NCBI RefSeq assembly: GCF_000502955.1
Contig: NZ_AYWO01000003.1
Location: forward strand, 354,572-394,725
Source of the DNA: Mesorhizobium sp. LNHC252B00
GTDB taxonomy: Bacteria; Pseudomonadota; Alphaproteobacteria; Rhizobiales; Rhizobiaceae
Direction of reading: 5' to 3'
Length of the DNA stretch: 40,154 nucleotides
Shown here: positions 16,773 to 26,247 of the stretch, piece by piece
Layout: every line of letters begins with the position of its first letter
Position numbering within the stretch: the stretch's first letter is position 1
Notes under the pieces: generated by a model
Told to the model about the DNA's origin: nothing
What the model saw: the letters and a program-made list of their open reading frames with translations, nothing else
The model's database searches: none
Program-made: the position numbers and the translations under genes

Positions 16773-18338
16773 GTGAGTGCAAATCAGGACGGCACAAACC
16801 TGCTCGAGGTCCGTGGCCTCACCAAGATATTCGGCACGCTGACGGCGTGCGATCATATCGATCTCGACATCGCCAGGGGTGAAATCCACGCTTTGCTCGG
16901 CGAAAACGGCGCCGGCAAATCGACGCTGGTCAAGATGCTGTTCGGTTCGCTGGAGCCCAATTCCGGCGAGATCTTCTGGAACGGCCAGGCGGTCAGGATT
17001 TCCAGCCCCGGCGTGGCCAAAAAACTCGGCATCGGCATGGTGTTCCAGCATTTTTCGCTGTTCGAGGCGCTGACTGCGGCCGAGAACATTGCGCTATCGC
17101 TGGACGACGGTTCGCCGATCAGCAGCATTGCGGCGAAGGCGAGGGCGCTTTCCTTCAGCTATGGCCTGCCGCTCGATCCTGAATCGCTGGTCGGCGACCT
17201 GTCGGTGGGCGAGCGCCAGCGTATCGAGATCATCCGCTGCCTGCTGCAAACGCCGCAGCTCATCATCCTTGACGAGCCGACTTCGGTGCTGACGCCGCAG
17301 GAAGCCGACAAACTGTTCGAGACGCTGGATCGTCTGCGTTCGGAAGGCAAATCCATCCTCTACATTTCGCACCGGCTCGAAGAGGTCAAACGCATCTGCG
17401 ACCGGGCCACCGTGCTGCGGCATGGCAAGGTCGTCGGCCACTGCAACCCACGTGCGGAAACCGCCTCATCCCTGGCGCGCATGATGGTCGGCAACGAAGT
17501 GCAGGCGGTGGTGCGCGCACCCGTCGAGGGCATCGCCACGGCACAGCCACTTCTCGAAATCCGCAACCTCAGCCGCAAGCCGGCGACGCCGTTCTCGATC
17601 CCGCTCAAGAGCATCGACCTGAATGTTCGGGCCGGCGAGGTGATCGGCATCGCGGGTGTCGCCGGCAACGGCCAGGGCGAGTTCTTTGAATCCGTCTCCG
17701 GCGAGGTGTTGCAGCAGGATGCCGGCTCGGTGCGGATCCGCGGCAAGAATGCAGGCAATCTCTCCATCACCGGACGGCGCCTGCTGGGCGCCGCTTTCGT
17801 CCCGGAAGAACGCCTCGGCCATGGCGCCGCGCCGCGCATGAAGCTTTCGGAAAACCTGCTGCTGTCGCGCCATGCCACCGACGGCAAGGCCTTCGTCGGC
17901 GGCGGCGGAATGGTCGACAGCGCGGCCATCTACGCCGCCGCTCAACGCATCATCGAGGCGATGGACGTGCGCAAGAGCGCGCCGGATCCGGAGGCGGCGG
18001 CACTTTCGGGCGGCAATCTGCAGAAGTTCATCGTCGGCCGCGAACTCGACCGCCGGCCAAGCGTCATGGTCGTGAACCAGCCGACCTGGGGCGTCGACGC
18101 AGGTGCCGCCGCCCACATCCGCCAAGCCTTGATCGAGTTGTCGCGCAGCGGATCGGCGGTGCTGGTGATCAGCCAGGATCTCGACGAGCTGTTCGAGATA
18201 TCGGATGCGATCGCGGTCATGCACAATGGCGCGCTGTCCGAGCCGATGCCGATCGCCGAAGCGACCTTCGAGAAAGTCGGCTTGCTGATGGGCGGCGCCG
18301 AACCCGGTCACGCCGAACACACGATGGAGACGGCATGA
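16773..18338 (+). CDS. Nucleoside-type ABC importer, ATP-binding protein with two NBDs
   Basis: A protein of 521 aa with two tandem ATP-binding domains, as in RbsA/MglA-type and BMP-linked importers. The first has Walker A LLGENGAGKSTL, signature LSVGERQR and Walker B LIILDEPTS. The second is degenerate in the usual way: GVAGNGQGEFF for Walker A and VVNQPTWGVD in place of Walker B, with signature LSGGNLQKFIVGREL. It powers uptake together with the two downstream permeases. GTG 16773 is chosen because GGGAGG lies four bases upstream; ATG 16761 lies just ahead of that site. The stop overlaps the next gene by four bases (ATGA). Confidence 0.92.
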   Translation: MSANQDGTNLLEVRGLTKIFGTLTACDHIDLDIARGEIHALLGENGAGKSTLVKMLFGSLEPNSGEIFWNGQAVRISSPGVAKKLGIGMVFQHFSLFEALTAAENIALSLDDGSPISSIAAKARALSFSYGLPLDPESLVGDLSVGERQRIEIIRCLLQTPQLIILDEPTSVLTPQEADKLFETLDRLRSEGKSILYISHRLEEVKRICDRATVLRHGKVVGHCNPRAETASSLARMMVGNEVQAVVRAPVEGIATAQPLLEIRNLSRKPATPFSIPLKSIDLNVRAGEVIGIAGVAGNGQGEFFESVSGEVLQQDAGSVRIRGKNAGNLSITGRRLLGAAFVPEERLGHGAAPRMKLSENLLLSRHATDGKAFVGGGGMVDSAAIYAAAQRIIEAMDVRKSAPDPEAAALSGGNLQKFIVGRELDRRPSVMVVNQPTWGVDAGAAAHIRQALIELSRSGSAVLVISQDLDELFEISDAIAVMHNGALSEPMPIAEATFEKVGLLMGGAEPGHAEHTMETA

Positions 18339-19465
18339 TGCGCCTCGAACTCGTCAAACGCCCGCAACGCTCGGCGCTGTTTTCAGCCCTGTCGCCGTTC
18401 ATCGCCTTCGCGCTGACGATCATCGCCGGCGCCATCATGTTCGCACTGCTCGGCGTCAACCCGCTGACCGCGTTCAATATCTATTTCATCGAGCCGATCA
18501 GCCAGGTCTGGCAATTGCACGAGCTGGCGATCAAGGCAGCTCCGCTCATCCTGATCGCTGTCGGCCTGTCGGTCTGCTACAAGGCCAATGTCTGGAACAT
18601 TGGTGCCGAAGGACAGTTCATCTTCGGCGCCATCTTCGGCTCAATCATTCCGGTGCTGTTTCCGCAATTCGAAGGGCCGCTGGTGCTGCCGTTGATGCTT
18701 TTGCTCGGCATGGTCGGCGGTGCGGTCTATGCGGCGATCCCCGCCTTCCTGAAGACCCGGTTCAATACCAACGAGATCCTGACCAGCCTGATGCTGGTCT
18801 ATGTCGCCCAGCTTTTCCTCGACTGGCTGGTGCGCGGTCCTTGGCGCGATCCGCAAGGCCATGGTTTCCCGCAGACGATCCAGTTCGGCGACTCGGCCGT
18901 ATTGCCGGAACTGCTGCCGGACGCCGGTCGGGCGAATTGGGGATTTGTCTTCGCGTTGGTCGCTGCGGTGCTGATCTGGATCCTGATGAGCCGCATGCTG
19001 AAGGGCTTCGAGGTGCGCGTGCTGGGCTCAAGCCCGCGGGCAGGGCGTTTCGCCGGCTTCGGCCTCAAACGCATGGTGTTCTTCGCCTTCCTGCTGTCGG
19101 GCGCGTTGGCAGGGCTTGCCGGCATCTCGGAAGTCTCGGGCGCTATCGGCCAGCTGCAGCCTGTCATTTCGCCCGGCTACGGCTTCACCGCCATCATCGT
19201 GGCGTTCCTCGGCCGCCTCAACCCGCTCGGCATCGTCGCCGCCGGCCTGGTGCTGGCGCTGACCTATCTCGGCGGTGAAGCGGTGCAGAGCGCACTCGGC
19301 ATCTCAGACAAGGTGGCGCGGGTCTTCCAGGGCATGCTTTTGTTCTTCGTGCTCGGCTGCGACACGCTCATCCACTACCGCATCCGGCTGGTCGGCCTGG
19401 CGCTGACAAAACCGGAGGGTGCCGCGAAACTCGATCCGGAGCCCAAGCTGAAGGAAGCCCGTTGA
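18335..19465 (+). CDS. Nucleoside-type ABC importer permease 1
   Basis: A protein of 376 aa with about nine or ten membrane helices, of the BPD_transp_2 family (LivH/RbsC-like fold). Signatures are the WNIGAEGQFIFGAI segment with the EGQ motif that contacts the ATPase, and FNTNEILTSLMLVYVAQ. Permeases with this EGQ and NTNEI pattern pair with BMP-family binding proteins and import purine nucleosides; the exact substrate is inferred. ATG 18335 overlaps the ATPase stop and ATG 19465 of the second permease overlaps this stop by one base, so the three genes are tightly coupled. Confidence 0.9.
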   Translation: MMRLELVKRPQRSALFSALSPFIAFALTIIAGAIMFALLGVNPLTAFNIYFIEPISQVWQLHELAIKAAPLILIAVGLSVCYKANVWNIGAEGQFIFGAIFGSIIPVLFPQFEGPLVLPLMLLLGMVGGAVYAAIPAFLKTRFNTNEILTSLMLVYVAQLFLDWLVRGPWRDPQGHGFPQTIQFGDSAVLPELLPDAGRANWGFVFALVAAVLIWILMSRMLKGFEVRVLGSSPRAGRFAGFGLKRMVFFAFLLSGALAGLAGISEVSGAIGQLQPVISPGYGFTAIIVAFLGRLNPLGIVAAGLVLALTYLGGEAVQSALGISDKVARVFQGMLLFFVLGCDTLIHYRIRLVGLALTKPEGAAKLDPEPKLKEAR

Positions 19466-20439
19466 TGGACATCACCGTAAACATCCTTCTGACCATCGCC
19501 ACGGCAGCAACGCCGCTGCTGATCGCAGCGATCGGTGAACTGGTGGTCGAGCGCTCCGGCGTGCTCAACCTGGGCGTCGAAGGCATGATGATCATGGGCG
19601 CCGTTGGCGGGTTTGGCGTCAGTTATCTCACGGGATCACCCTGGATCGGGCTGCTGGCGGCAATTGCCATGGGCGCCGTGTTCTCGCTGCTGTTTGCCGT
19701 CATGACGCTGTCCCTGGCCACCAACCAGGTGGCGACCGGCCTGTCGCTGACGCTGCTCGGGCTCGGCCTCTCCGGCATGATGGGGACGAGCTTCGTCGGT
19801 CAGCCCGGCGAACGGCTGCCCAACCTCGACATTCCCGGCCTGACCTCGATCCCGGTGATCGGCCGATTGCTGTTCGGCCAGGACCCGATCTTTTACATTT
19901 CGATTGCGCTCACAGCTGCCGTCACGTGGTTCTTGTTCAAGACCCGGACCGGGCTGACACTGCGCTCCATCGGCGACAGCCATACGTCGGCGCATGCGCT
20001 TGGCATCAAGGTCATTCGCTACCGCTATCTCTCCGTCATCTTCGGTGGCGCCTGCGCCGGTCTTGCCGGCGGCCATCTGTCGTTGGTCTACACGCCGCAA
20101 TGGGTTGAGAATATGACTGCCGGCCGCGGCTGGATCGCGCTGGCACTGGTCGTGTTTGCCTCGTGGCGGCCATGGCGGGTGCTGGCCGGCGCCTATATCT
20201 TCGGCGCCATTTGGGTTGGCCAGCTTCACGTGCAGGCAATCAACCTCCAAGACTTCGTCGATGCTCCCTGGGTGATCTACAAGGTCATCGCTTTCCTAAA
20301 ATCATTTCCGTCTCAACTGCTTTCTTCTCTGCCCTATCTGGCAACCGTCGTGGTTCTCGTTCTAATCTCGCGCAACAAGCGTCTGACGATGATGAACACG
20401 CCGGCTTCCTTGGGGCAGCCATTCGTTCCGGATCGTTGA
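19465..20439 (+). CDS. Nucleoside-type ABC importer permease 2
   Basis: A protein of 324 aa with about nine membrane helices and the BPD_transp_2 fold. The second-permease hallmark is [20 protein letters not shown], whose EG motif couples to the ATPase, followed by [20 protein letters not shown] and the cytosolic [18 protein letters not shown] loop. It forms a heterodimeric channel with permease 1. ATG 19465 is preferred over an adjacent TTG at 19462. The binding-protein gene follows after 50 bases with its own strong ribosome-binding site, allowing higher expression of the soluble component. Confidence 0.9.
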   Translation: MDITVNILLTIATAATPLLIAAIGELVVERSGVLNLGVEGMMIMGAVGGFGVSYLTGSPWIGLLAAIAMGAVFSLLFAVMTLSLATNQVATGLSLTLLGLGLSGMMGTSFVGQPGERLPNLDIPGLTSIPVIGRLLFGQDPIFYISIALTAAVTWFLFKTRTGLTLRSIGDSHTSAHALGIKVIRYRYLSVIFGGACAGLAGGHLSLVYTPQWVENMTAGRGWIALALVVFASWRPWRVLAGAYIFGAIWVGQLHVQAINLQDFVDAPWVIYKVIAFLKSFPSQLLSSLPYLATVVVLVLISRNKRLTMMNTPASLGQPFVPDR

Positions 20440-20489
20440 CAACAAAAACAAACGGGAAGCTCCAAGGCTTAACTCAGAGAGGTAACACA

Positions 20490-21557
20490 ATGAAAAAACT
20501 GCTTATTGCCCTGATGACAACAACCGCCGCCCTATCGCTGGCGGCAACCGCCGAGGCTGCGGACAAGCTGAAGGCGTGCTGGGTCTATACCGGTCCTATC
20601 GGCGACTTCGGCTATTCCTACCAGCATGATCAGGGCCGTCTCGAGGTGGAGAAGGCGCTGGGCGACAAGGTCGAGACCGCTTATCTTGAAAACGTCTCCG
20701 AAGGCCCCGATGCCGACCGTGCTTTCGAGCGTCTGGCGCGCGAAGGCTGCAAGCTGATCTTCGGCACATCGTTCGGCTTCATGGACGCCGAAGTGAAGGT
20801 TGCCAAGAAATTCCCCAAGGTGATGTTCGAGCACGCGACCGGCTACAAGACCGGCGACAATCTCGGCATTTACAATGCGCGGTTCTACGAAGGCCGCTAT
20901 GTGCTTGGCCAGATTGCCGCCAAGGAATCCAAGTCCGGCGTCGCCGGTTACATCGTTTCGTTCCCGATCCCCGAAGTGGTGATGGGCATCAACTCCTTCA
21001 TGCTCGGCGCACAGTCGATCAACCCGAACTTCAAGGCCAAGATCGTCTGGGTGAACTCGTGGTTCGATCCGGGCAAGGAAGCCGATGCCGCCAAGGCGCT
21101 GTTCGACCAAGGCGCCGACATCATCGTCCAACACACCGATTCGACCGCTGCCCTGCAGGTGGCCGAGGAGCGCAAGCTGCACGGGTTCGGCCAATCCTCC
21201 GACATGATCAAGTTCGCGCCGAACGCGCAGCTGACCGCGCTGACCGACGAATGGGGTCCGTACTATATCAGCCGGGTCCAGGCAGCCCTCGACGGCACCT
21301 GGAAGCCCGACAATGTCTGGCTCGGCATCAAGGATGGCGCGGTCAAGCTCGCGCCTTTCACCAACATGCCCGACGACGTGAAGGCGATGGCGGAAGCCAC
21401 CGAAAAGAAGATCGCCGGCGGCTGGAATCCCTTCACCGGACCGATCGCCAAGCAGGACGGCACGCCGTGGCTGAAGGATGGCGAAGTCGCCGATGACGGC
21501 ACGCTGCTCGGCATGAACTTCTATGTGAAGGGTGTCGACGACAAGCTGCCGCAGTGA
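20490..21557 (+). CDS. BMP-family ABC transporter substrate-binding protein
   Basis: A protein of 355 aa with a signal peptide (MKKLLIALMTTTAALSLAAT, cleavage after AEA), with no lipobox, so it is a soluble periplasmic protein. The mature part matches the Bmp/PnrA family: CWVYTGPIGDFGYSYQHDQG (the YSYQHDQG ligand loop), LIFGTSFGFMDA, MFEHATGYKT, GINSFMLGAQSINP and VQHTDSTAALQVAEE. PnrA-type proteins bind purine nucleosides. It follows the ATPase and both permeases, completing the importer, and ends just before a strong terminator. AGAGAGG precedes ATG 20490. Confidence 0.93.
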   Translation: MKKLLIALMTTTAALSLAATAEAADKLKACWVYTGPIGDFGYSYQHDQGRLEVEKALGDKVETAYLENVSEGPDADRAFERLAREGCKLIFGTSFGFMDAEVKVAKKFPKVMFEHATGYKTGDNLGIYNARFYEGRYVLGQIAAKESKSGVAGYIVSFPIPEVVMGINSFMLGAQSINPNFKAKIVWVNSWFDPGKEADAAKALFDQGADIIVQHTDSTAALQVAEERKLHGFGQSSDMIKFAPNAQLTALTDEWGPYYISRVQAALDGTWKPDNVWLGIKDGAVKLAPFTNMPDDVKAMAEATEKKIAGGWNPFTGPIAKQDGTPWLKDGEVADDGTLLGMNFYVKGVDDKLPQ

Positions 21558-21579
21558 GCAGCGAGCGATACAAATGAGG

Positions 21580-21603
21580 AGGGCGCCGCGAGGCGCCCTT
21601 TTT
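21580..21603 (+). terminator. Terminator of the nucleoside ABC operon
   Basis: The stem AGGGCGCC / GGCGCCCT (21580-21587 with 21592-21599), with a GCGA loop, is followed by five T. It lies 22 bases after the binding-protein stop. Confidence 0.88.
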
Positions 21604-21694
21604 CATTCGGCAGGTTGTGCCCCGGCTTATGTGTGACGAAATCTCGCGAGCCCGACATAGAAGGGGTCGGTTCCGGTAGGGGGCGAAATGGGGT

Positions 21695-22174
21695 TCACTT
21701 CGACACGAGCGGTTTGCTCATGTTGATTCCGGTTACCCGAAAGCCCGTGGCTTCATAAACATGCCTGGCGCGTTTGTTATCATCAGCCACTCGGAGCTTT
21801 ATTTGTTGAAAACCTTTGCGTTTCAGGTCGTTTTCAAGAACTTCTAAGGCCCGCTTACCGAGGCCTTGACCCTGATAGGCAGGAAAGATGTGAAAATCAC
21901 TGATGAATGCCGCGCGCATCGTCGGATCCTGTTTGTACCATAGGTACCCAATAAGCCTTTCAGGGGTTCCGGTCGGATCGACCAGGCACAGCAAGACGTG
22001 CCCGGTCGTATCGACGCCGTCAGGTAAGTCAGATGCGATTTCCTGTTTCGCTTGTGCAAGAGACTCATTATCGGAAAGCCGGTAGTTCGAGGCGATCTCG
22101 GATGCGTAGTCAGGAATAAAATACTCGAGATAAGCTAAAAACTCGCTGTCTAGCATTGGCCTTAACGAAATCAT
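21695..22174 (-). CDS. GNAT family N-acetyltransferase
   Basis: A protein of 159 aa with a GNAT acetyl-CoA-binding core: FISDFHIFPAYQGQGLGKRA contains the QGQGLGKRA pyrophosphate loop (motif A), followed by LKRKGFQQIKLRVADDNKRA and the C-terminal YEATGFRVTG (motif B). It should transfer an acetyl group to a small molecule or protein; the substrate is unknown. The ribosome-binding site AAAGGAG is near-ideal. Base composition (AAA-, TTA- and ATA-rich stretches) is lower in GC than the adjoining nucleoside operon, which may mean recent acquisition. Confidence 0.88.
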   Translation of the reverse strand: MISLRPMLDSEFLAYLEYFIPDYASEIASNYRLSDNESLAQAKQEIASDLPDGVDTTGHVLLCLVDPTGTPERLIGYLWYKQDPTMRAAFISDFHIFPAYQGQGLGKRALEVLENDLKRKGFQQIKLRVADDNKRARHVYEATGFRVTGINMSKPLVSK

Positions 22175-22240
22175 TGAGTAACTCCTTTATCGAATTTGCC
22201 GACTGTCTGGCTTGTGCAAGAGCCATGAAGTTTTTTGCGC

Positions 22241-23356
22241 TCAACACGATCTAGCTTCGTCCCGGAGCCCGTCTCTTTGAATATCGCGGCCACGTCGTAA
22301 CCGATCGACCGCGAGGCCGAGCCAGATCCTGAGCAGCCGCTGAGCCGGTCGTTCGCACGTTCGCCAGATCAGCCATGAAACAACCAGCATGAGCGCGATG
22401 CAGCCGAGGGCGGCAAACCATTTGCCGATCAGGGGTGCAGCGGCATTGATCGCGAGATAACCGATCTTCTGATGCAGCAGATAGAGTGGGTAGGTCAGGC
22501 CGCCCAGCGCCAGGGTGAGCGCCGACGGCCTGACACGGTTGCGCAACAGCACCGCGCCGATCAAGGCCGCGTGCATGACGACATTGGCGAGGACGAGATT
22601 GGCCGATGTAACTGCGATGCCGTAGTGGCCCTGCATCCAGCGCTGCGTCACCGACAGTGTGCCGCAGGACATCAGGAATGATGCGACAAGCAGCAGCAAA
22701 GCCGGTAGTGAACGGCCGTGTGCGTGGATGTGATGAAACACCACGCCAGCGGCGAAGAACGGTCCGAACTCGGTGATGAACAGCAGCCTTGCCGCGCCGC
22801 TGCCTACGAAAAACTCGTTCAACGCCGACACCGCCAGCCAGACGAAAATCAGCTCTAGCTTGCGTTTCTGGAAGAGCCCGGTGAAAAGCGCCAGCGTCAC
22901 CCAACCGTAGAAAACCAGCTCAAGCACAATCGACCAATACACGCCGTCCATGAAGGGTTGGCCGAGGGCCGGTGCGAACATCGACAGATTGGCGGCATAC
23001 TGACTGAAAGAGGCTGGAATCAGTGGTGTGCCGGCAAGGATGACCATCGTGAAGGTGAGCGTCATGCAGAGCAGGAAGCCAGGATAAAGGCGAACGAAAC
23101 GTGCGACCGCAAACTCGCCCCATCTGCGGTTTTCCGCCGACCAGGCAATGACGAAACCGCTGATCAGAAAGAACAGATTGACGCCGAGATAGCCGTAGAG
23201 GGCGAACGGCGCTGCAAGCGGATAACCCTCGGCAAGAAAGCCTTCGGCGGCCGCGCCGCGAAAGAAATAGTGAAAGAGCACGACAGCAAGTGCTGCCGCC
23301 AGCCTGAGCAGGTCCAGCGTCGCGATATAATCCTGCCCCGAAGGTTTGGCGTCCAT
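22241..23356 (-). CDS. Acyltransferase-3 family membrane protein
   Basis: A protein of 371 aa with about ten membrane helices. The acyltransferase-3 (OafA/NodX-type) hallmarks are TLDLLRLAAALAVVLFHYFF with the conserved R and H, YGYLGVNLFFLISGFVIAWS, and FVRLYPGFLLCM. Members transfer acetyl or other acyl groups onto surface polysaccharides, lipid A or secondary metabolites. The acceptor here is unknown; a surface-glycan role is inferred from the family. A 7-7-7 palindrome lies six bases before its start. Confidence 0.88.
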   Translation of the reverse strand: MDAKPSGQDYIATLDLLRLAAALAVVLFHYFFRGAAAEGFLAEGYPLAAPFALYGYLGVNLFFLISGFVIAWSAENRRWGEFAVARFVRLYPGFLLCMTLTFTMVILAGTPLIPASFSQYAANLSMFAPALGQPFMDGVYWSIVLELVFYGWVTLALFTGLFQKRKLELIFVWLAVSALNEFFVGSGAARLLFITEFGPFFAAGVVFHHIHAHGRSLPALLLLVASFLMSCGTLSVTQRWMQGHYGIAVTSANLVLANVVMHAALIGAVLLRNRVRPSALTLALGGLTYPLYLLHQKIGYLAINAAAPLIGKWFAALGCIALMLVVSWLIWRTCERPAQRLLRIWLGLAVDRLRRGRDIQRDGLRDEARSC

Positions 23357-23361
23357 CCGCG

Positions 23362-23382
23362 TTCCGTATTTATAGTACGGAA
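23362..23382. promoter_or_regulatory. Palindrome TTCCGTA-N7-TACGGAA at the acyltransferase start
   Basis: A perfect seven-base inverted repeat with a seven-base AT-rich spacer ends six bases before the acyltransferase ATG, so it overlaps the expected leader and ribosome-binding region. It could be an operator or a hairpin that limits translation. Confidence 0.4.
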
Positions 23383-23452
23383 ACTCTACTGCGGATCGCG
23401 GTTGGACGGGTTAAGGGCCCCAACTATCGCCGGATGTAGTAAATAGCGCCCG

Positions 23453-24766
23453 TCAAACCGCCGAACCATAGAGGTCATAAGCATCGGCGCGGTCGATCTT
23501 GACGGTGACGATGTCACCTTGACGCAGCGGACGGCGCGACTGGATGTGCACGGAGCCGTCGATCTCGGGCGCGTCGTATTTGGTGCGGCCCTTTGCCGAT
23601 GTGCCGTGCGCCTCGTCGATCAGCACCGGCAAGCGCTTGCCGACCTTTTTGGCTAGCTGCGCCGCTGAAATCTTCTGCTGGCGCTGCATGAAGCGGTGCC
23701 AGCGCGCCTCCTTGATTTCCTGCGGGACCTGTTCGAGGCCGAGCTCGTTGGAGCGGGCGCCCCGGACCGGCTCGTATTTGAAGCAGCCGGCGCGATCGAT
23801 CTTGGCCTCGTCGAGCCAGTCAAGCAGCATCTGGAAATCGTCGTCGGTCTCGCCGGGAAAGCCGACGATGAAGGTCGAGCGGATGGCGAGATCCGGGCAG
23901 ATCTCGCGCCAGCCGCGGATGCGCTCCAGCGTCTTTTCGCCATGTGCCGGCCGGCGCATGTTCTTCAGCACCTGCGGCGAAGCGTGCTGGAACGGAATAT
24001 CGAGATAGGGGAGGATCTTGCCATCGGCCATCAGCGGGATGACGTCGGCGACATGCGGGTAGGGGTAGACATAGTGCATGCGCACCCAGATGCCGAGCTT
24101 GCCCAGTTCCTCGGAAAGGTCGAGGAACTTAGCGCGCACTTCGCGGTCGCCGAACATGCTGGCCTGGTACTTGATGTCGATGCCGTAGGCGCTGGTGTCC
24201 TGCGAGATGACCAGGAGTTCCTTGACGCCGGCCTTGGCCAGTTTCTCGGCTTCGCGCAGCACATCGGCCGCCGGCCGCGAGACGAGGTCGCCACGCAACG
24301 CGGGAATGATGCAGAAGGTGCAGCGGTTGTTGCAGCCTTCGGAAATCTTGAGATAGGCGTAGTGGCGCGGCGTCAGCTTGACGCCTTGCGGCGGCAAGAG
24401 ATCGATGTAGGGGTCGTGCGAAGGCGGCGAGGCCTCATGCACAGCGGCCATGACGCTCTCATAGGCCTGCGGTCCGGTTATCGCCAGCACATTGGGGTGC
24501 TTCTCGCGAATGACGTCGGGCTCGGCACCGAGGCAGCCGGTGACGATGACCCTGCCGTTTTCCGAAAGCGCTGAGCCGATGGCATTGAGCGACTCGTCGC
24601 GGGCGGAATCGAGAAACCCGCAAGTGTTGACGACGACAAGGTCGGCACCGTCATGCTTGCGTGCGATCTCGTAGCCTTCGGCGCGCAAGCGCGTGATGAT
24701 ACGCTCCGAATCCACCAGCGCCTTCGGGCATCCAAGACTGACAAAACTCACGCGGGGAGCGGACAT
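23453..24766 (-). CDS. rimO: Ribosomal protein uS12 methylthiotransferase RimO
   Basis: A protein of 437 aa, the usual length. This radical-SAM enzyme adds a methylthio group to the conserved Asp of ribosomal protein S12. The N-terminal UPF0004 domain has its [4Fe-4S] ligands Cys13 ([12 protein letters not shown]), Cys49 (NTCGFLDSA) and Cys78 (VTGCLGAE). The radical-SAM cluster is Cys145, Cys149 and Cys152 ([12 protein letters not shown]). A TRAM domain ends the protein. [12 protein letters not shown] distinguishes RimO from the tRNA enzyme MiaB. ATG 24766 starts the first domain; the 30 in-frame codons upstream are not conserved in character. It lies downstream of the TerC-like gene on the same strand. 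Confidence 0.96.
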   Translation of the reverse strand: MSAPRVSFVSLGCPKALVDSERIITRLRAEGYEIARKHDGADLVVVNTCGFLDSARDESLNAIGSALSENGRVIVTGCLGAEPDVIREKHPNVLAITGPQAYESVMAAVHEASPPSHDPYIDLLPPQGVKLTPRHYAYLKISEGCNNRCTFCIIPALRGDLVSRPAADVLREAEKLAKAGVKELLVISQDTSAYGIDIKYQASMFGDREVRAKFLDLSEELGKLGIWVRMHYVYPYPHVADVIPLMADGKILPYLDIPFQHASPQVLKNMRRPAHGEKTLERIRGWREICPDLAIRSTFIVGFPGETDDDFQMLLDWLDEAKIDRAGCFKYEPVRGARSNELGLEQVPQEIKEARWHRFMQRQQKISAAQLAKKVGKRLPVLIDEAHGTSAKGRTKYDAPEIDGSVHIQSRRPLRQGDIVTVKIDRADAYDLYGSAV

Positions 24767-24905
24767 ATAGGTTTTCCGGGCTTTCAGGATTGCCGGCGCA
24801 GTACCACACTTATTACGGCAATGGTATGGGCACGCCTGCGATGCGGCAAAACGCACGGCGTTTGCACTGCGGAGCTTTCGGTCGAAGACGCGGCGGACAG
24901 CCGCC

Positions 24906-25565
24906 TCAGCTGACCGCGCCGTTTATATGCGGCCAGACTTCCACCGCCCCGCGATAGACCATGTCCACCGCCACATAGAGGATGATCAACAGGCCGACAT
25001 AGGCGATCCAGCGGTGGCGATGCAGCAGCTTGGCAATGAAAGTCGCGGCGAGGCCCATCAGCGCGATCGACAGCACGAGACCTATGACCAGCACAGGGAA
25101 ATGGTCGCGCGCAGCACCCGCGACCGCCAGCACATTGTCGAGCGACATCGACACGTCGGCGACGACAATCTGCAAGGCTGCCTGGCCGAGCGTCTTGCGC
25201 TTCGCCTTTCCGGCCACCGCCTTGTCGCTGTTGAGATCGAGGTTCGACAGCGCCTCGGTCGCTTCCAGCTCATCGGCTTGGGATGTGCGCAGCTCGCGGT
25301 ACATCTTCCAGCAGACCCACAGCAGCAGGATACCGCCGGCCAGCAGCAGGCCTACGATCGCCAGCAGTTTGACGGTAACCGCGGCAAAACCGATGCGCAG
25401 CACGGTTGCCGCCAGCACACCGATGAGGATCGCATTCTTGCGTTGTTCGGCCGGCAGGCCGGCTGCGGCGAGGCCGATGACGATCGCATTGTCGCCGGCA
25501 AGCACAAGGTCGATGGCTATGACCTGCAGCAGGGCCGTCAGGCTGGCAGCGCTGAAAATGTCCAT
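24906..25565 (-). CDS. TerC family integral membrane protein (YjbE-like)
   Basis: A protein of 219 aa with about seven membrane helices. TerC hallmarks are [20 protein letters not shown], with the acidic intramembrane residues, and the second copy [19 protein letters not shown]. The central loop (residues about 90-120) is polar and Lys-rich. TerC/Alx-type proteins export Mn2+ or assist loading of exported metalloproteins; which applies here is not known. I looked for a yybP-ykoY manganese riboswitch upstream, as found before some members, and did not see its conserved core. A small inverted repeat (TCCCTT/AAGGGA) lies in the 180-base leader region. Confidence 0.88.
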   Translation of the reverse strand: MDIFSAASLTALLQVIAIDLVLAGDNAIVIGLAAAGLPAEQRKNAILIGVLAATVLRIGFAAVTVKLLAIVGLLLAGGILLLWVCWKMYRELRTSQADELEATEALSNLDLNSDKAVAGKAKRKTLGQAALQIVVADVSMSLDNVLAVAGAARDHFPVLVIGLVLSIALMGLAATFIAKLLHRHRWIAYVGLLIILYVAVDMVYRGAVEVWPHINGAVS

Positions 25566-25747
25566 CGACCGGAAGCCCTTGCTGATTTGCCGAGTGATCC
25601 TCGATTATCCCGAGGGCCTAACTTGGCGGTCCCTTGGCGTCAAGGGATCGCTCGTGGCGACATCACCGAAGCATCGTTACGTCAAATCTGGATCAGAGGC
25701 TCCGCGGCACTCGTCGATAGCTGGGCAAAACCATGGCCGATCACAAA

Positions 25748-26137
25748 TCAATCGTAGAGATTATATTTGGCCCAATCGGCTTCCGGTATCTCGTCGCCGA
25801 TCCGGTAGCGCAGTTGCAAAACTTCCATATGGTCGGGCGCCGTCTCGCACTTGAATTTCAGCCGGTACCATTGCCCGTTGCTCCGAAACGCAGCGCCCGG
25901 GCTTTTGATTGCATCAGCGTCCATCTCGGGTGTCGCGAAGGCGTAGGCGACGACGCGATCGGCTTTGAACTTGCGGTCATCGTGGGTGATCCGGTCGAGC
26001 ACTTCGGCGTCACAACGCTGTTCAAGACGGGTCTGGAGATCGAGTTTCAACAGGCCTGCGCGCAATGCACTGTCCATTGCGCTGGCCGGAAAACTCAATG
26101 TCACAGACGCCAAGGCGATCATGCAGAGCTTCTTCAT
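25748..26137 (-). CDS. DUF930 domain secreted protein
   Basis: A protein of 129 aa with a signal peptide (MKKLCMIALASVTLSFPASA), so it is exported. The mature part matches DUF930, a small rhizobial family: LLKLDLQTRLEQRCDAEVLD, then GAAFRSNGQWYRLKFKCE and RYRIGDEIPEADWAKYNLYD. Two Cys may form a disulfide. The function is unknown. ATG 26137 begins the signal peptide; six further codons upstream are open. It shares the strand of its neighbours but is separated from both by 110-180 bases and is probably transcribed alone. Confidence 0.75.
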   Translation of the reverse strand: MKKLCMIALASVTLSFPASAMDSALRAGLLKLDLQTRLEQRCDAEVLDRITHDDRKFKADRVVAYAFATPEMDADAIKSPGAAFRSNGQWYRLKFKCETAPDHMEVLQLRYRIGDEIPEADWAKYNLYD

Positions 26138-26247
26138 GGGCGGGACAAGCACCATATTTTGTCGGAGGAATCAACCAAGGGACCACCTTGGACCCCGCAG
26201 GCATGATCAATCAAATGCTCGATGCGTTCAAAATTGCGTGTCGGGAT

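Noticed and set aside
25566..25747. Possible manganese (yybP-ykoY) riboswitch before the TerC-family gene
   Set aside because: Only a short TCCCTT/AAGGGA repeat is present; the conserved riboswitch core was not found on the relevant strand.
24927..25854. Two long plus-strand frames opposite the TerC-family gene
   Set aside because: Antisense to a conserved membrane protein. The translations are His/Gln/Arg- or Ser/Arg-rich, typical of GC-rich shadow frames.
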